DNA from: Tissierellaceae bacterium
Lineage (GTDB): Bacteria > Bacillota > Clostridia > Tissierellales > Tissierellaceae
Direction: 5' to 3'
Assembly: GCA_029264075.1 (NCBI GenBank)
Contig: JARICQ010000137.1
Coordinates: 1 to 20,467, forward strand
Length of the DNA: 20,467 nt
Under the pieces are notes generated by a model. It worked only from the letters and a program-made list of their open reading frames with translations. It ran no database searches and was not told the origin of the DNA. A program made the translations under genes and the position numbers. This document shows positions 7,067 to 14,894 of the stretch, one piece after another; position 1 is the first letter of the stretch, and each line of letters begins with the position of its first letter.

Positions 7067-8038
7067 ATGCAAGGAAATACTACAAATCCTAATACTAAGG
7101 GATCTTTAGACGATAAGATGCTAATAGTATCTTCTTCACCTCATCTAAGGTCAGATGAGTCCACAAGAAAGATAATGTTAGATGTTGTTATCGCAATGAT
7201 CCCTGCTATGATAGGTGCTATTTACTTCTTCGGTATAAATGCAATTAAGCTTATAGTCTTAGCTGTTCTATCATCAGTAGTCTTTGAATATATTATACAA
7301 AAGATATTCAAAAGAGATCCAACCATAGACGATTTTAGTGCAGTTGTTACAGGGATGTTGATAGCTTTTAATATACCTGCAAATGCACCATGGTGGATAC
7401 CTATAATTGCATCTATGTTTGCAATAGTTATTGTCAAACAGTTCTTTGGAGGAATAGGGCAAAACTTCATGAATCCAGCCCTAGCAGCAAGAGCCTTTTT
7501 AAGTGCATCTTGGCCAGTTATAATGTCAAACTATCCACTTCCAGGTCCAGATGCTATTACAGGCGCAACACCGCTTTCAATAATGAAGTATGGAGGTGGA
7601 GAGCTTCCAACTATGATGGATATGTTTCTAGGAAATATTGGTGGGTCTCTTGGTGAAACTTCAGCCCTACTTCTAATAATAGGTGGCCTATATCTCATAA
7701 TTAGAAAGGTAATTGATTGGAAAACACCAATCATATTTATAGGGACTACTGCTATTATGTTAATGATCTTGGGAGTTGGAACTAGTGAATTACCCTATCA
7801 TATCTTTGGTGGAGGATTGATACTTGGGGCTTTTTATATGATTACTGATTATTCATCTACACCAATAACACCCTGGGGCAAGGTAGTAGTTGCTATAGGA
7901 GCGGGAATGCTTACAGCTATTATAAGAATAAAGGGCGCTTTTCCAGAGGGAGTTTCTTATGCTATCTTACTTATGAATGTATCAGGCCCTTTGATAGAAA
8001 AGTTTACAGGACCAAAGATTTTTGGGAGGTCGAAATAA
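7067..8038 (+). CDS. rnfD: Electron transport complex protein RnfD (flavinylated membrane subunit)
   Basis: RnfD is an integral membrane subunit of the Rnf ion-translocating ferredoxin:NAD+ oxidoreductase and is homologous to NqrB. The 323 residues start with a hydrophilic stretch containing SSSPHLRSDESTRKIM, typical of RnfD/NqrB, followed by about nine or ten hydrophobic segments. The covalent FMN site is visible as AITGATPLS, with T168 as the expected phosphothreonyl-FMN attachment residue. The segment FGGIGQNFMNPALAARAFL is another family hallmark. A strong ribosome binding site, AGGAGG, precedes ATG 7067. Its stop codon directly abuts the rnfG start. Confidence 0.97.
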   Translation: MQGNTTNPNTKGSLDDKMLIVSSSPHLRSDESTRKIMLDVVIAMIPAMIGAIYFFGINAIKLIVLAVLSSVVFEYIIQKIFKRDPTIDDFSAVVTGMLIAFNIPANAPWWIPIIASMFAIVIVKQFFGGIGQNFMNPALAARAFLSASWPVIMSNYPLPGPDAITGATPLSIMKYGGGELPTMMDMFLGNIGGSLGETSALLLIIGGLYLIIRKVIDWKTPIIFIGTTAIMLMILGVGTSELPYHIFGGGLILGAFYMITDYSSTPITPWGKVVVAIGAGMLTAIIRIKGAFPEGVSYAILLMNVSGPLIEKFTGPKIFGRSK

Positions 8039-8581
8039 ATGAAAGAAACTTTAAAGCTTGGAGTTATATTACTCATTATTACTGTTGTATCCGCAGGAGT
8101 GCTTGCAGTGTCCAATGATTTGACAAAGGATAGAATAGACGAAATAAAGATAGCAAAGAGTCTAGCTGCCTTAGAAGAAATCTTTGGTCAAGGCTATGAA
8201 TTTGAGACTCTTAGTGAAAAAGAACAAGAGGAGATATCAGATGATGCTACTATAGTTGAGATAGTTGAGGCCTACAAGGATGACACTATAGCTGGATATG
8301 CCATCAAGACAAAGACATCTGGATATGGCGGAGATTTAGTCGTGCTTACAGGTATATCACAAATTGAAGGACAAATACTTGGGATGAAATTGCTAGAGCA
8401 CAAAGAAACAAAAGGAATAGGGACTAAAGCTACCCAACCTGAATATGAAGAGGAATTCCAAGGGATAGATGTAGATGAAGAAGCTACAGAGGCCATAACG
8501 GGAGCTACTGTTACTTCTACTGGGGTACTCGAAGGTGTAAATATTGCTCGTGAACTATATAAGGAAAAACTTGTAGATTAA
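8039..8581 (+). CDS. rnfG: Electron transport complex protein RnfG (covalent FMN subunit)
   Basis: RnfG is a single-span membrane protein with an extracytoplasmic FMN-binding domain, homologous to NqrC. The 180 residues have one N-terminal membrane segment (about 7-25), then a soluble domain. The family motif HKETKGIGTK (121-130) matches the usual HxETPGLG region. The flavinylation motif ITGATVTS places FMN on T157. ApbE-type flavin transferase is required for this modification in known systems, but no apbE gene lies in the window. The ATG follows the rnfD stop with no gap, and GGGAGG (8024-8029) within the end of rnfD is the ribosome binding site, so the two are likely translationally coupled. 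Confidence 0.96.
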   Translation: MKETLKLGVILLIITVVSAGVLAVSNDLTKDRIDEIKIAKSLAALEEIFGQGYEFETLSEKEQEEISDDATIVEIVEAYKDDTIAGYAIKTKTSGYGGDLVVLTGISQIEGQILGMKLLEHKETKGIGTKATQPEYEEEFQGIDVDEEATEAITGATVTSTGVLEGVNIARELYKEKLVD

Positions 8582-8598
8582 TCTATGGAGGTAGAAAA

Positions 8599-9222
8599 AT
8601 GAACTTTTTCAAGATATTTAAAAATGGTATAGTAAAAGACAATCCCATATTTGTACAACTTATTGGGATGTGTTCTGTTCTAGCTGTATCGGCAACTGTA
8701 GTTAACAGTTTTGCAATGGGACTTTCTGTACTGGCTGTATTGGTGGCATCAAACTTTGTAGTATCTATGCTTCGAAATCTTATACCTAGCAAGATACGTA
8801 TACCAGCCTTTATTGTAGTAATAGCAACTTTTGTAACAATTATAGAGATGTTTATGCAGGCCTATGCACCAGCAATATTCGATGCACTTGGAATATTTCT
8901 TCCCTTGATAGTAGTAAACTGTGCAATACTAGCAAGAGCGGAAGCCTTTGCCTACAAGAATCCAGTCCTACCCTCAATAATAGATGGACTAGGAACTGGT
9001 ATAGGATTTACCTTGGGTATCACAGCACTAGGAGCAGTAAGAGAATTACTGGGATCTGGATCTCTAGTGGGTATAAATTTGTTCCCTGAATCATTTCAGC
9101 CAATAGGATTATTTGTATTACCGCCAGGAGCTTTTATAGCACTGGGTATTTTGATAGCTCTATTCAATGTAGGGATGAAAAAGAAAGAAAAGCAAGAATT
9201 ATTTAAAGCAGATATGAAATAA
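8599..9222 (+). CDS. rnfE: Electron transport complex protein RnfE
   Basis: RnfE is an integral membrane subunit homologous to NqrD and to the neighbouring RnfA; the pair forms the central membrane core that holds an iron centre in characterised complexes. The protein has 207 residues with about six hydrophobic segments. The start region FKNGIVKDNPIFVQLIGMCSVLAV and the segment FLPLIVVNCAILARAEAFA around the middle of the protein are characteristic, including the conserved Cys in VNCAIL. The end is short and charged (KKKEKQELFKADMK). TGGAGGT precedes the ATG, and the gene lies 17 nt after rnfG and 13 nt before rnfA. Confidence 0.96.
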   Translation: MNFFKIFKNGIVKDNPIFVQLIGMCSVLAVSATVVNSFAMGLSVLAVLVASNFVVSMLRNLIPSKIRIPAFIVVIATFVTIIEMFMQAYAPAIFDALGIFLPLIVVNCAILARAEAFAYKNPVLPSIIDGLGTGIGFTLGITALGAVRELLGSGSLVGINLFPESFQPIGLFVLPPGAFIALGILIALFNVGMKKKEKQELFKADMK

Positions 9223-9235
9223 GGAGGGAAGATAA

Positions 9236-9808
9236 ATGAGTATAATGGCAATTTTAGTATCGACAATATTTGTGAACAACTATGTATTTGCTAGATTCCT
9301 TGGTATTTGTCCATTTTTAGGAATATCAAATAAAATGGAAACAGCTGCCGGTATGGGAGTAGCTGTAACTTTTGTAATTACCTTATCTTCGATTATCACA
9401 TATTTCATCCAAACATATATCTTGGATGTACTGGGCTTAGATTACTTACAGACAATAGTATTTATACTTGTTATAGCATCACTCGTACAATTTGTGGAAC
9501 TTGTAGTCAAAAAGATATCCCCAGCCCTATACAATGCATTGGGAGTATATCTACCACTTATAACTACAAATTGTATAGTTCTTGGTGTGGCTATACTTAA
9601 CATAAAAGAGGGGTATAACTTAACACAGACTATATTCAATGGAATAGGGGCGTCAATAGGATTTGTACTTGCTCTCGTCCTTATATCTAGTATACGTGAA
9701 AAACTTCAAATCGCAGATGTTCCTGAAGCACTGGAAGGCTTTCCAATAGCCTTAATTACTGCAGGATTAATTTCCATTGCCTTCTTAGGCTTTGGTGGAC
9801 TTGTTTAG
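9236..9808 (+). CDS. rnfA: Electron transport complex protein RnfA
   Basis: RnfA is an integral membrane subunit homologous to NqrE. It has the inverted topology of RnfE, and together they carry electrons across the membrane in the Rnf complex. The 190 residues form about six hydrophobic helices. Family hallmarks are IFVNNYVFARFLGICPFLG at the N-terminus, with the conserved Cys in GICPF, and YLPLITTNCIVLGVA near residue 104, with the second conserved Cys. The start has a strong AAGGAGG site. The gene ends 12 nt before rnfB, whose ribosome binding site GGAGGAGG follows the rnfA stop immediately. Confidence 0.97.
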   Translation: MSIMAILVSTIFVNNYVFARFLGICPFLGISNKMETAAGMGVAVTFVITLSSIITYFIQTYILDVLGLDYLQTIVFILVIASLVQFVELVVKKISPALYNALGVYLPLITTNCIVLGVAILNIKEGYNLTQTIFNGIGASIGFVLALVLISSIREKLQIADVPEALEGFPIALITAGLISIAFLGFGGLV

Positions 9809-9820
9809 GAGGAGGATAAG

Positions 9821-10630
9821 ATGACTGATATATTAAATCCAATTTTTGTTCTTGGAGGGCTAGGCTTTACTTTTGCAGTTCTTTTATCTATTGCCTCTCA
9901 AGTCTTCTCTGTAGAAATAGATCCAAAAGTAGATGAGGTGAGAAATGCACTTCCAGGAGCAAACTGTGGAGCTTGTGGCTATCCAGGATGTGATGGACTT
10001 GCACAAGCAATAGTGGATGGAAGATCTCCTGCAAATGCTTGTCCTGTTGGTGGAGATCCTGTAGCTGAAAAAGTTGCAGATATTATGGGAGTCAATGCTG
10101 CAAATGTAGATAGGCAGGTAGCTACTGTACTCTGCCAAGGAGACTGTGAAAAGGCAAAGCTTAAGTACAGATATGATGGAATAAAAGATTGTAGGGCCGA
10201 AAATATTCTTCAAAATGGAAGCAAGGCATGTTCTACTGGATGCTTGGGTTGTGGAACATGTATGGATATATGTCCATTTGATGCCATATATATGGAAGAC
10301 GGCATAGCAGTAGTAGATAAAGATAAGTGTACTGCTTGCATGAAGTGCATAGAGGTATGCCCAAAGCAAATAATAGAACTAGTGCCATATGAAAATGAAT
10401 ATATAGTAAAATGTAAAAGCAATGATAAGGGAAAAGAAGTGAGAAGCAATTGTGATATTGGATGTATAGGATGCCAAATATGTGTGAAAAACTGCCCAGT
10501 AGATGCATTTGAATTCGAAAATAATTTGGCGAAAATAAAGTATGATACATGTATCAATTGTGGGATATGTGCTTCTAAGTGTCCAACTGGAGCAATATTT
10601 CCAGGCAAAGAAAAAACAAAAGCATCTTAA
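9821..10630 (+). CDS. rnfB: Electron transport complex protein RnfB (ferredoxin-accepting Fe-S subunit)
   Basis: RnfB is the likely entry point for electrons from ferredoxin. Residues 7-29 form one membrane anchor. The Rnf-type 4Fe-4S domain follows, with C49, C52, C57 and C74 (GANCGACGYPGCDGL). Four bacterial-ferredoxin motifs of CxxCxxCxxxCP form then appear, with first Cys at 141, 170, 215 and 244, so at least five clusters are predicted. Further cysteines at 105, 109, 124, 137, 198 and 211 lie between motifs and could bind more iron or sulfur; some match the region found in other long clostridial RnfB proteins. It is the last gene of the operon, with a strong terminator directly downstream. 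Confidence 0.96.
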   Translation: MTDILNPIFVLGGLGFTFAVLLSIASQVFSVEIDPKVDEVRNALPGANCGACGYPGCDGLAQAIVDGRSPANACPVGGDPVAEKVADIMGVNAANVDRQVATVLCQGDCEKAKLKYRYDGIKDCRAENILQNGSKACSTGCLGCGTCMDICPFDAIYMEDGIAVVDKDKCTACMKCIEVCPKQIIELVPYENEYIVKCKSNDKGKEVRSNCDIGCIGCQICVKNCPVDAFEFENNLAKIKYDTCINCGICASKCPTGAIFPGKEKTKAS

Positions 10631-10636
10631 ATCAAG

Positions 10637-10661
10637 AAAAGAGCCAGCTGGCTCTTTTTTT
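10637..10661 (+). terminator. Intrinsic terminator of the rnf operon
   Basis: A perfect palindrome at 10637-10658 (AAAAGAGCC-AGCT-GGCTCTTTT) is followed by a T run at 10655-10661, starting 7 nt after the rnfB stop codon. It should end the rnf transcript and separates it from the NusG-II/Gx pair. Confidence 0.92.
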
Positions 10662-10704
10662 AATCGAATTGTAACTTGTAAATAAAAAACATTAGTGTTA
10701 AACT

Positions 10705-10710
10705 TATAAT
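10705..10710 (+). promoter_or_regulatory. Possible -10 element for the NusG-II/Gx genes
   Basis: A perfect TATAAT lies between the rnf terminator and the next gene, 43 nt before the ATG at 10754. No good -35 sits 16-18 bp upstream; the nearest TTGTAA (10676-10681) is 23 bp away. A promoter is expected here because the rnf terminator is strong, but the exact site is uncertain. Confidence 0.35.
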
Positions 10711-10753
10711 ATGTATTTTAATAAATTGTGATATAGTATGAAGGAATGATTTG

Positions 10754-11134
10754 ATGACAAGATGGGACAAATTGCTAATCATTTTTATTCTAGCTATAAG
10801 CTTAGTTTCAATGAGATTTATTAAAAATAAAGCTATAAATGTTGGGAGAAAATATGTTAGTATACAGACAAATGGGGAAGAGATTAAAAAGATAATATTT
10901 GACAAAAAAATAATAGGAAAAACTATCCCAATAGAGACTGAATTTGGATACAATTTAATAGAGATTGGCGATGAAAGAATCAGAGTAATAGAAGCAGATT
11001 GTCCAGACCAGATAGATGTCAAACAAGGGTATATTTCCAAAACAAATGAGATGATAGTTTGCCTTCCAAATAGGCTTGTAATCGAAATAATCGGATTAGA
11101 AGAAGATGGGGAAGTAGACTATATAACATATTAG
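10754..11134 (+). CDS. NusG domain II-containing protein, membrane-anchored
   Basis: This is a small protein of the NusG_II family, a group unrelated in role to the transcription factor NusG, and its function is not established. I use ATG 10754 with AAGGA at 10741-10745 as ribosome binding site; an adjacent in-frame TTG at 10751 is less likely. The 126 residues have one hydrophobic N-terminal segment (about 7-20), which should anchor a beta-rich domain outside the membrane. The conserved core appears as ADCPDQIDVKQGYIS and IVCLPNRLVIEI, with cysteines C83 and C103. From memory, many relatives have CPDxxCV, so the Asp at 88 may replace a third cysteine. It lies directly before a Gx-type membrane protein and after rnf, a context that hints at envelope redox or flavin work (inference). 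Confidence 0.82.
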   Translation: MTRWDKLLIIFILAISLVSMRFIKNKAINVGRKYVSIQTNGEEIKKIIFDKKIIGKTIPIETEFGYNLIEIGDERIRVIEADCPDQIDVKQGYISKTNEMIVCLPNRLVIEIIGLEEDGEVDYITY

Positions 11135-11147
11135 GATGAGAGACAAG

Positions 11148-11660
11148 ATGAAAAAAACAAATAAAATGATATTTGTATCATTGCTAGTAGCAATAGCTTT
11201 AGCGGTATCAGTTCTTGAATCTAGCATCCCCTTGCCAATTGCAATACCTAGTGTTAGGCTTGGGCTTGCTAATGTTGTCATACTAGTATCCTTGGTTATT
11301 TTTGGATTCAAAGAAGCCTTTGCAATAAGTGTTTTAAAAAGTGCTCTGCTCATGCTGGTTACTGGAAATGTATCTAGCTTTTTTTATAGCATTGCAGGTG
11401 CCATACTTGCATCTATAGCTATGTATTTGATATATAGATATATGTCGAATTTTTTTAGCCTGATAGGAGTAAGTATTTGCGGAGCACTTGCACACAATAT
11501 AGGACAGGTTGCTATGGCTTCACTTATTTTAAACAATTTAAGGGTATTTTCATATCTTCCGATCCTGCTTATTTTGAGTCTTTTTACAGGATATTTTGTT
11601 GGGCTTTCATCTATTTATATTGTCAAAAACTTAGAAAAAAACATTAGATTATTTATATAG
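11148..11660 (+). CDS. Gx transporter family / heptaprenyl diphosphate synthase component I-like membrane protein
   Basis: This integral membrane protein belongs to the family annotated as 'Gx transporter' or 'heptaprenyl diphosphate synthase component I'. It has about 170 residues and five or six hydrophobic segments. The family signature is visible near the N-terminus: LESSIPLP and SVRLGLANVVIL, followed by a later GALAHNIGQVA. The fold resembles small substrate-binding membrane components of the ECF type, and the prenyl synthase name is probably historical; no prenyltransferase Asp-rich motif is present. Two in-frame ATGs occur, at 11136 and 11148. I prefer 11148 because purine-rich GGATGAGAG lies at a usable distance, while 11136 is only 1 nt after the previous stop and lacks an upstream site. 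It is probably co-transcribed with the NusG-II gene. Confidence 0.8.
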   Translation: MKKTNKMIFVSLLVAIALAVSVLESSIPLPIAIPSVRLGLANVVILVSLVIFGFKEAFAISVLKSALLMLVTGNVSSFFYSIAGAILASIAMYLIYRYMSNFFSLIGVSICGALAHNIGQVAMASLILNNLRVFSYLPILLILSLFTGYFVGLSSIYIVKNLEKNIRLFI

Positions 11661-11676
11661 ATAAGAGGAGAAAAAT

Positions 11677-12249
11677 ATGAAGAAAATTATACTAGCATCT
11701 GCATCTCCTAGAAGATTTGATATGTTAAAGGAATATGGATTAGATATTGACATTATTTCAGCAGATATAAATGAAACTATAAGAGAATATGAAAGACCAG
11801 AGCAGATAGCAATGTCACTTGCATTTGAAAAAGCCTACTCGGTTGCTCTTGATAGAGAAGATGAGCTTGTATTAGGTGCAGATACTATAGTTGTACTCGG
11901 AGATAAGATACTTGGAAAACCAAAAGACGAAGAAGATGCTTTTGAAACCTTAATGTCTTTAAGTGGGGAAGAACATAGTGTAATCACAGGAATCAGTCTA
12001 ATAAGAGGGCAGACCAAGATAATAGATTACGAAACTACTAGGGTTAAATTTAGACAACTAAATAGAGAGCAAATCTTGAAATATATAGATACAAAAGAGC
12101 CTATGGATAAGGCGGGAGCCTATGGTATTCAAGGCTATGGAAAGATATTGGTAGAGTGGATAAATGGATCCTATTCAAATGTAGTGGGCCTTCCACTTGT
12201 AAAAACTGATTTTTTACTAACTAGATTTTTTGACATGAAAATACTATAG
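11677..12249 (+). CDS. maf: Maf-family nucleoside triphosphate pyrophosphatase (dTTP/UTP type)
   Basis: Maf proteins hydrolyse non-canonical or excess nucleoside triphosphates to monophosphate and pyrophosphate. Overexpression of B. subtilis Maf blocks septation, which is why the gene travels with shape genes. The 190-residue length is normal. Motifs are ASASPRR (residues 7-13), GADT with catalytic D69, and DKAGAYGIQG in the C-terminal half. This last motif is the YhdE/dTTP-UTP form rather than the YceF form. GAGGAG at 11665-11670 is the ribosome binding site for ATG 11677. The gene begins the classical maf-radC-mreBCD order. Confidence 0.95.
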   Translation: MKKIILASASPRRFDMLKEYGLDIDIISADINETIREYERPEQIAMSLAFEKAYSVALDREDELVLGADTIVVLGDKILGKPKDEEDAFETLMSLSGEEHSVITGISLIRGQTKIIDYETTRVKFRQLNREQILKYIDTKEPMDKAGAYGIQGYGKILVEWINGSYSNVVGLPLVKTDFLLTRFFDMKIL

Positions 12250-12265
12250 AAAAGCAGGTGTTTAT

Positions 12266-12973
12266 GTGGAAAATAATTTATATTCTGAAAAAAGCTTTAC
12301 TATCAAAGAACTCCCAGAAACTGAAAGGCCAAGAGAAAAACTATATAGTAATGGTCCAGGGTCGCTTTCAAATGAAGAACTCCTAGCAATCATTATAAGG
12401 ACTGGTAGTAGAACCGAGTCTTCAGTTGAGCTTTCAAAAAAAGTTCTAAGTCTAGACAATAGAGGTTTGGTATATCTAAGAGATACGACATTAGAAGAAT
12501 TAATGGAAGTTAAGGGTATTGGAAAGTGTAAGGCTGCTCAGATACTTTCAGCCATAGAGATAGGAAAGAGGATAAATCATCATACAGCATGTGAAAAAGT
12601 AAAGATAACTCAGCCAGCTACTGTGGCAAATTTGTTTATGGATGAAATGAGATATCTGCAAAAAGAACACTTCAGGATTATCTTATTAGACACAAAAAAT
12701 CAAATAATAGCAAAAGAAGAAATATCTATAGGAACTCTTAACGCTTCTATTGTTCATCCAAGAGATGTTTTTAAGATTGCAATCAAAAGAAACGCTAATT
12801 CAATGATACTCATACATAATCATCCTAGTGGCGATCCTACACCGAGCAAAGAAGATATTTCTATCACAAATAGGCTGATGGAGGTAGGAAATTTGGTAGG
12901 AATCAAGGTATTGGACCATATAATAATTGGAGATAGAGATTATATAAGTTTTAAGGAAAAAAATATAATATAA
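12266..12973 (+). CDS. radC: RadC-family protein with JAB/MPN domain
   Basis: RadC proteins carry a metalloprotease-like JAB fold; the old DNA-repair assignment is doubtful and the cellular role is unsettled. The start is GTG 12266, with AGGTG at 12256-12260 as ribosome binding site; an ATG at 12264 is in another frame. Of 235 residues, the N-terminal part holds PREKLYSNGPGSLSNEELLA and a helix-hairpin-helix-like MEVKGIGKCKAAQI (80-93). The C-terminal domain shows the zinc signature H184-x-H186-PSGD...D197 (HNHPSGDPTPSKED). It lies 16 nt after maf and 27 nt before mreB. Confidence 0.95.
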   Translation: MENNLYSEKSFTIKELPETERPREKLYSNGPGSLSNEELLAIIIRTGSRTESSVELSKKVLSLDNRGLVYLRDTTLEELMEVKGIGKCKAAQILSAIEIGKRINHHTACEKVKITQPATVANLFMDEMRYLQKEHFRIILLDTKNQIIAKEEISIGTLNASIVHPRDVFKIAIKRNANSMILIHNHPSGDPTPSKEDISITNRLMEVGNLVGIKVLDHIIIGDRDYISFKEKNII

Positions 12974-13000
12974 CTGGTAGTGAGGAAGGAGAAAAGATAA

Positions 13001-14032
13001 ATGGGACTTTTTAATGGATTTGTAAAAGATATGGGTGTAGATTTAGGAACAGCTAATACACTAGTATATATAAAAGGGAAGGGAATAGTAGCTAGAGAAC
13101 CTTCGGTAGTTGCAATTGATAGGGATACAAAGCAGGTACTTGCAGTAGGTGAAGAGGCCAAGAAAATGATAGGTAGAACACCTGGAAATATAATAGCTAT
13201 TAGACCACTTAAAGATGGTGTGATAGCAAATTTTGATGTTACAAAAAGCATGTTGAAGTACTTTATTAGAAAGGCTACAAAGAGGAGAACTTTTTTTCAG
13301 CCCAGAGTAGTAGTTTGTGTGCCATCTGGAGTTACTGAAGTTGAAAAGAAGGCTGTTGAAGATGCTGCAGTGCATGCAGGTGCAAGAGATGCTTATTTAA
13401 TTGAAGAGCCAATGGCAGCTGCAATTGGAGCAGGCCTACCTGTACATGATGCAACTGGAAGTATGATTGTAGATATTGGAGGAGGAACAACAGAGGTTGC
13501 TATCATATCCCTAGGAGGTATAGTTACTTCAAGATCTATCAGAATCGGGGGAGATGAGCTTGACGAGGCTATTGTTGCCTATATCAAAAAGGAATACAGC
13601 CTCATGATAGGAGAAAGAACTGCTGAAAATATAAAGATAAAAATAGGAACAGCAGATGCAAATTCAGAAGAAAAGAAATTTGATATACGCGGTAGAGATA
13701 TGATTTCAGGCCTACCTAAGACTATGGAAATAAGCTCCAAAGAAGTATATGATGCTATGAAAGAGCCTATTTTCAATATAATAGACGCCATTAAATCAAC
13801 GCTGGAAAAGACTCCACCAGAACTTGCTTCAGATGTAATGGAATATGGAATTATGTTAACTGGAGGAGGGGCACTTCTTGGAAGCTTTGACAAACTTATA
13901 ATCGATGAGACTGGTATGCCAGTACATATCGCAGATGAGCCGCTTGATTGTGTAGCAATAGGAACTGGAAAAGCACTAGAAAGTATAGATGTGCTTAAAA
14001 AATCTTCAAATCAAAATAAAAGAACTAGATAA
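13001..14032 (+). CDS. mreB: Rod shape-determining protein MreB
   Basis: MreB is a bacterial actin homologue forming membrane-bound filaments that guide lateral wall synthesis. The 343 residues begin with a short amphipathic-like segment (MGLFNGFVKDMG), then the actin-fold motifs: phosphate 1 VDLGTANT (13-20), VCVPSGVT (106-112), connect 1 EEPMAAAIGAGL (135-146), phosphate 2 DIGGGTTEVA (158-167) and the adenine motif TGGGALL near residue 288. The ribosome binding site is GGAAGGAG. The presence of MreB indicates a rod-shaped cell. It is followed 11 nt later by mreC. Confidence 0.97.
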   Translation: MGLFNGFVKDMGVDLGTANTLVYIKGKGIVAREPSVVAIDRDTKQVLAVGEEAKKMIGRTPGNIIAIRPLKDGVIANFDVTKSMLKYFIRKATKRRTFFQPRVVVCVPSGVTEVEKKAVEDAAVHAGARDAYLIEEPMAAAIGAGLPVHDATGSMIVDIGGGTTEVAIISLGGIVTSRSIRIGGDELDEAIVAYIKKEYSLMIGERTAENIKIKIGTADANSEEKKFDIRGRDMISGLPKTMEISSKEVYDAMKEPIFNIIDAIKSTLEKTPPELASDVMEYGIMLTGGGALLGSFDKLIIDETGMPVHIADEPLDCVAIGTGKALESIDVLKKSSNQNKRTR

Positions 14033-14043
14033 GTGGTGATAAA

Positions 14044-14892
14044 ATGTCTTTTTTCAATAGAAACAAAGAGAGGATGATGGTCGGAATTGTTGCTGTCATC
14101 CTAATTCTTATAGTAGGCTTTACAAGTAGTGCTAGGGCGAATCTAACTGGAGCTGAGATTTTGACTGGGAATTTGCTTACTCCTATCGCCAAATGGACAA
14201 ATAGAATATCCCAAAATATCAGTGAATCAATAGATGACATTAGAAATTTACCGATTATCAAAGAGGAAAATAAGATGCTAAAAGAAAAAATAATAGAACT
14301 TGAAAAAGAAAATATAAGGTATGAGGATATAATAGGAAGAACTGATTTTTTGAAAAGGGAAAATCAACTTTTAAAAGAAACAAGATTCAACCTACTGGAA
14401 GCACAAATAGTAGGAAAAGAGCCAGGCAACTGGTTTGATAGATTTACTATAGATAAAGGAACTAATGACGGAGTGAAAAAAGGAGATACTATTGTTCAGG
14501 CTATAGAAATTGAACAAGGTGTAGTAGTTGAAGGTATAGTTGGAAGGGTAATAGATGTAGGCTCTAATTGGTCTAAGATCGTAACAGTAGTAGATGAGCT
14601 AAGTAGACTTTCTTTTAAGATAGTTAGAACTCAAGACGGTGGAGTAATATCTGGAGGCCTTGACTCAAGTATAACAGGATTCTTATTTGATCATCAAGCT
14701 GATATAATAAAGGGTGACAAAATAATGACATCGGGACTTGGGGGAGTTTATGAAAAGGATATATATGTAGGAGAGGTAAGTGAAGTTACAAGTGGAGACA
14801 ATGACCTAATGAAGGAAATAAAGGTTAATCCAGCAATTGACTTTAAAAAGATATACAAGGTTTATATTATATTAAACAGCAATGAGGGGTAG
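14044..14892 (+). CDS. mreC: Rod shape-determining protein MreC
   Basis: MreC is a bitopic membrane protein whose extracytoplasmic part binds and activates class B PBPs of the elongasome. It has 282 residues: a short basic cytoplasmic tail (FNRNKERM), one membrane helix (about 12-30), a coiled coil (about 70-115, with repeated LKE and LEKEN heptads) and a beta-rich domain with the family segments GKEPGNWFDRFTIDKGTNDGV and VVEGIVGRVIDVG. The length is normal. GTGGTG precedes the ATG. The stop is 2 nt before the mreD start, so the two are translationally coupled. Confidence 0.95.
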   Translation: MSFFNRNKERMMVGIVAVILILIVGFTSSARANLTGAEILTGNLLTPIAKWTNRISQNISESIDDIRNLPIIKEENKMLKEKIIELEKENIRYEDIIGRTDFLKRENQLLKETRFNLLEAQIVGKEPGNWFDRFTIDKGTNDGVKKGDTIVQAIEIEQGVVVEGIVGRVIDVGSNWSKIVTVVDELSRLSFKIVRTQDGGVISGGLDSSITGFLFDHQADIIKGDKIMTSGLGGVYEKDIYVGEVSEVTSGDNDLMKEIKVNPAIDFKKIYKVYIILNSNEG

Positions 14893-14894
14893 AG

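Noticed and set aside
7390..7656. 88-codon alternative frame on the + strand inside rnfD
   Set aside because: It overlaps conserved rnfD sequence, has no Shine-Dalgarno and its translation is not protein-like.
9884..10369. 161-codon antisense open frame opposite rnfB
   Set aside because: It has no family motif, lacks a good ribosome binding site and is rich in Ser, Ile, Tyr and Cys as expected for the complement of this coding strand. The sense gene is unmistakable.
10210..10608. 132-codon antisense open frame opposite the end of rnfB
   Set aside because: It is low-complexity His/Ser/Ile-rich translation arising from the Cys-rich ferredoxin motifs on the other strand.
11148..11660. True heptaprenyl diphosphate synthase activity for the Gx protein
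   Set aside because: It is a fully hydrophobic multispanning protein without DDxxD-type motifs, so the prenyl synthase name is not supported by the sequence.
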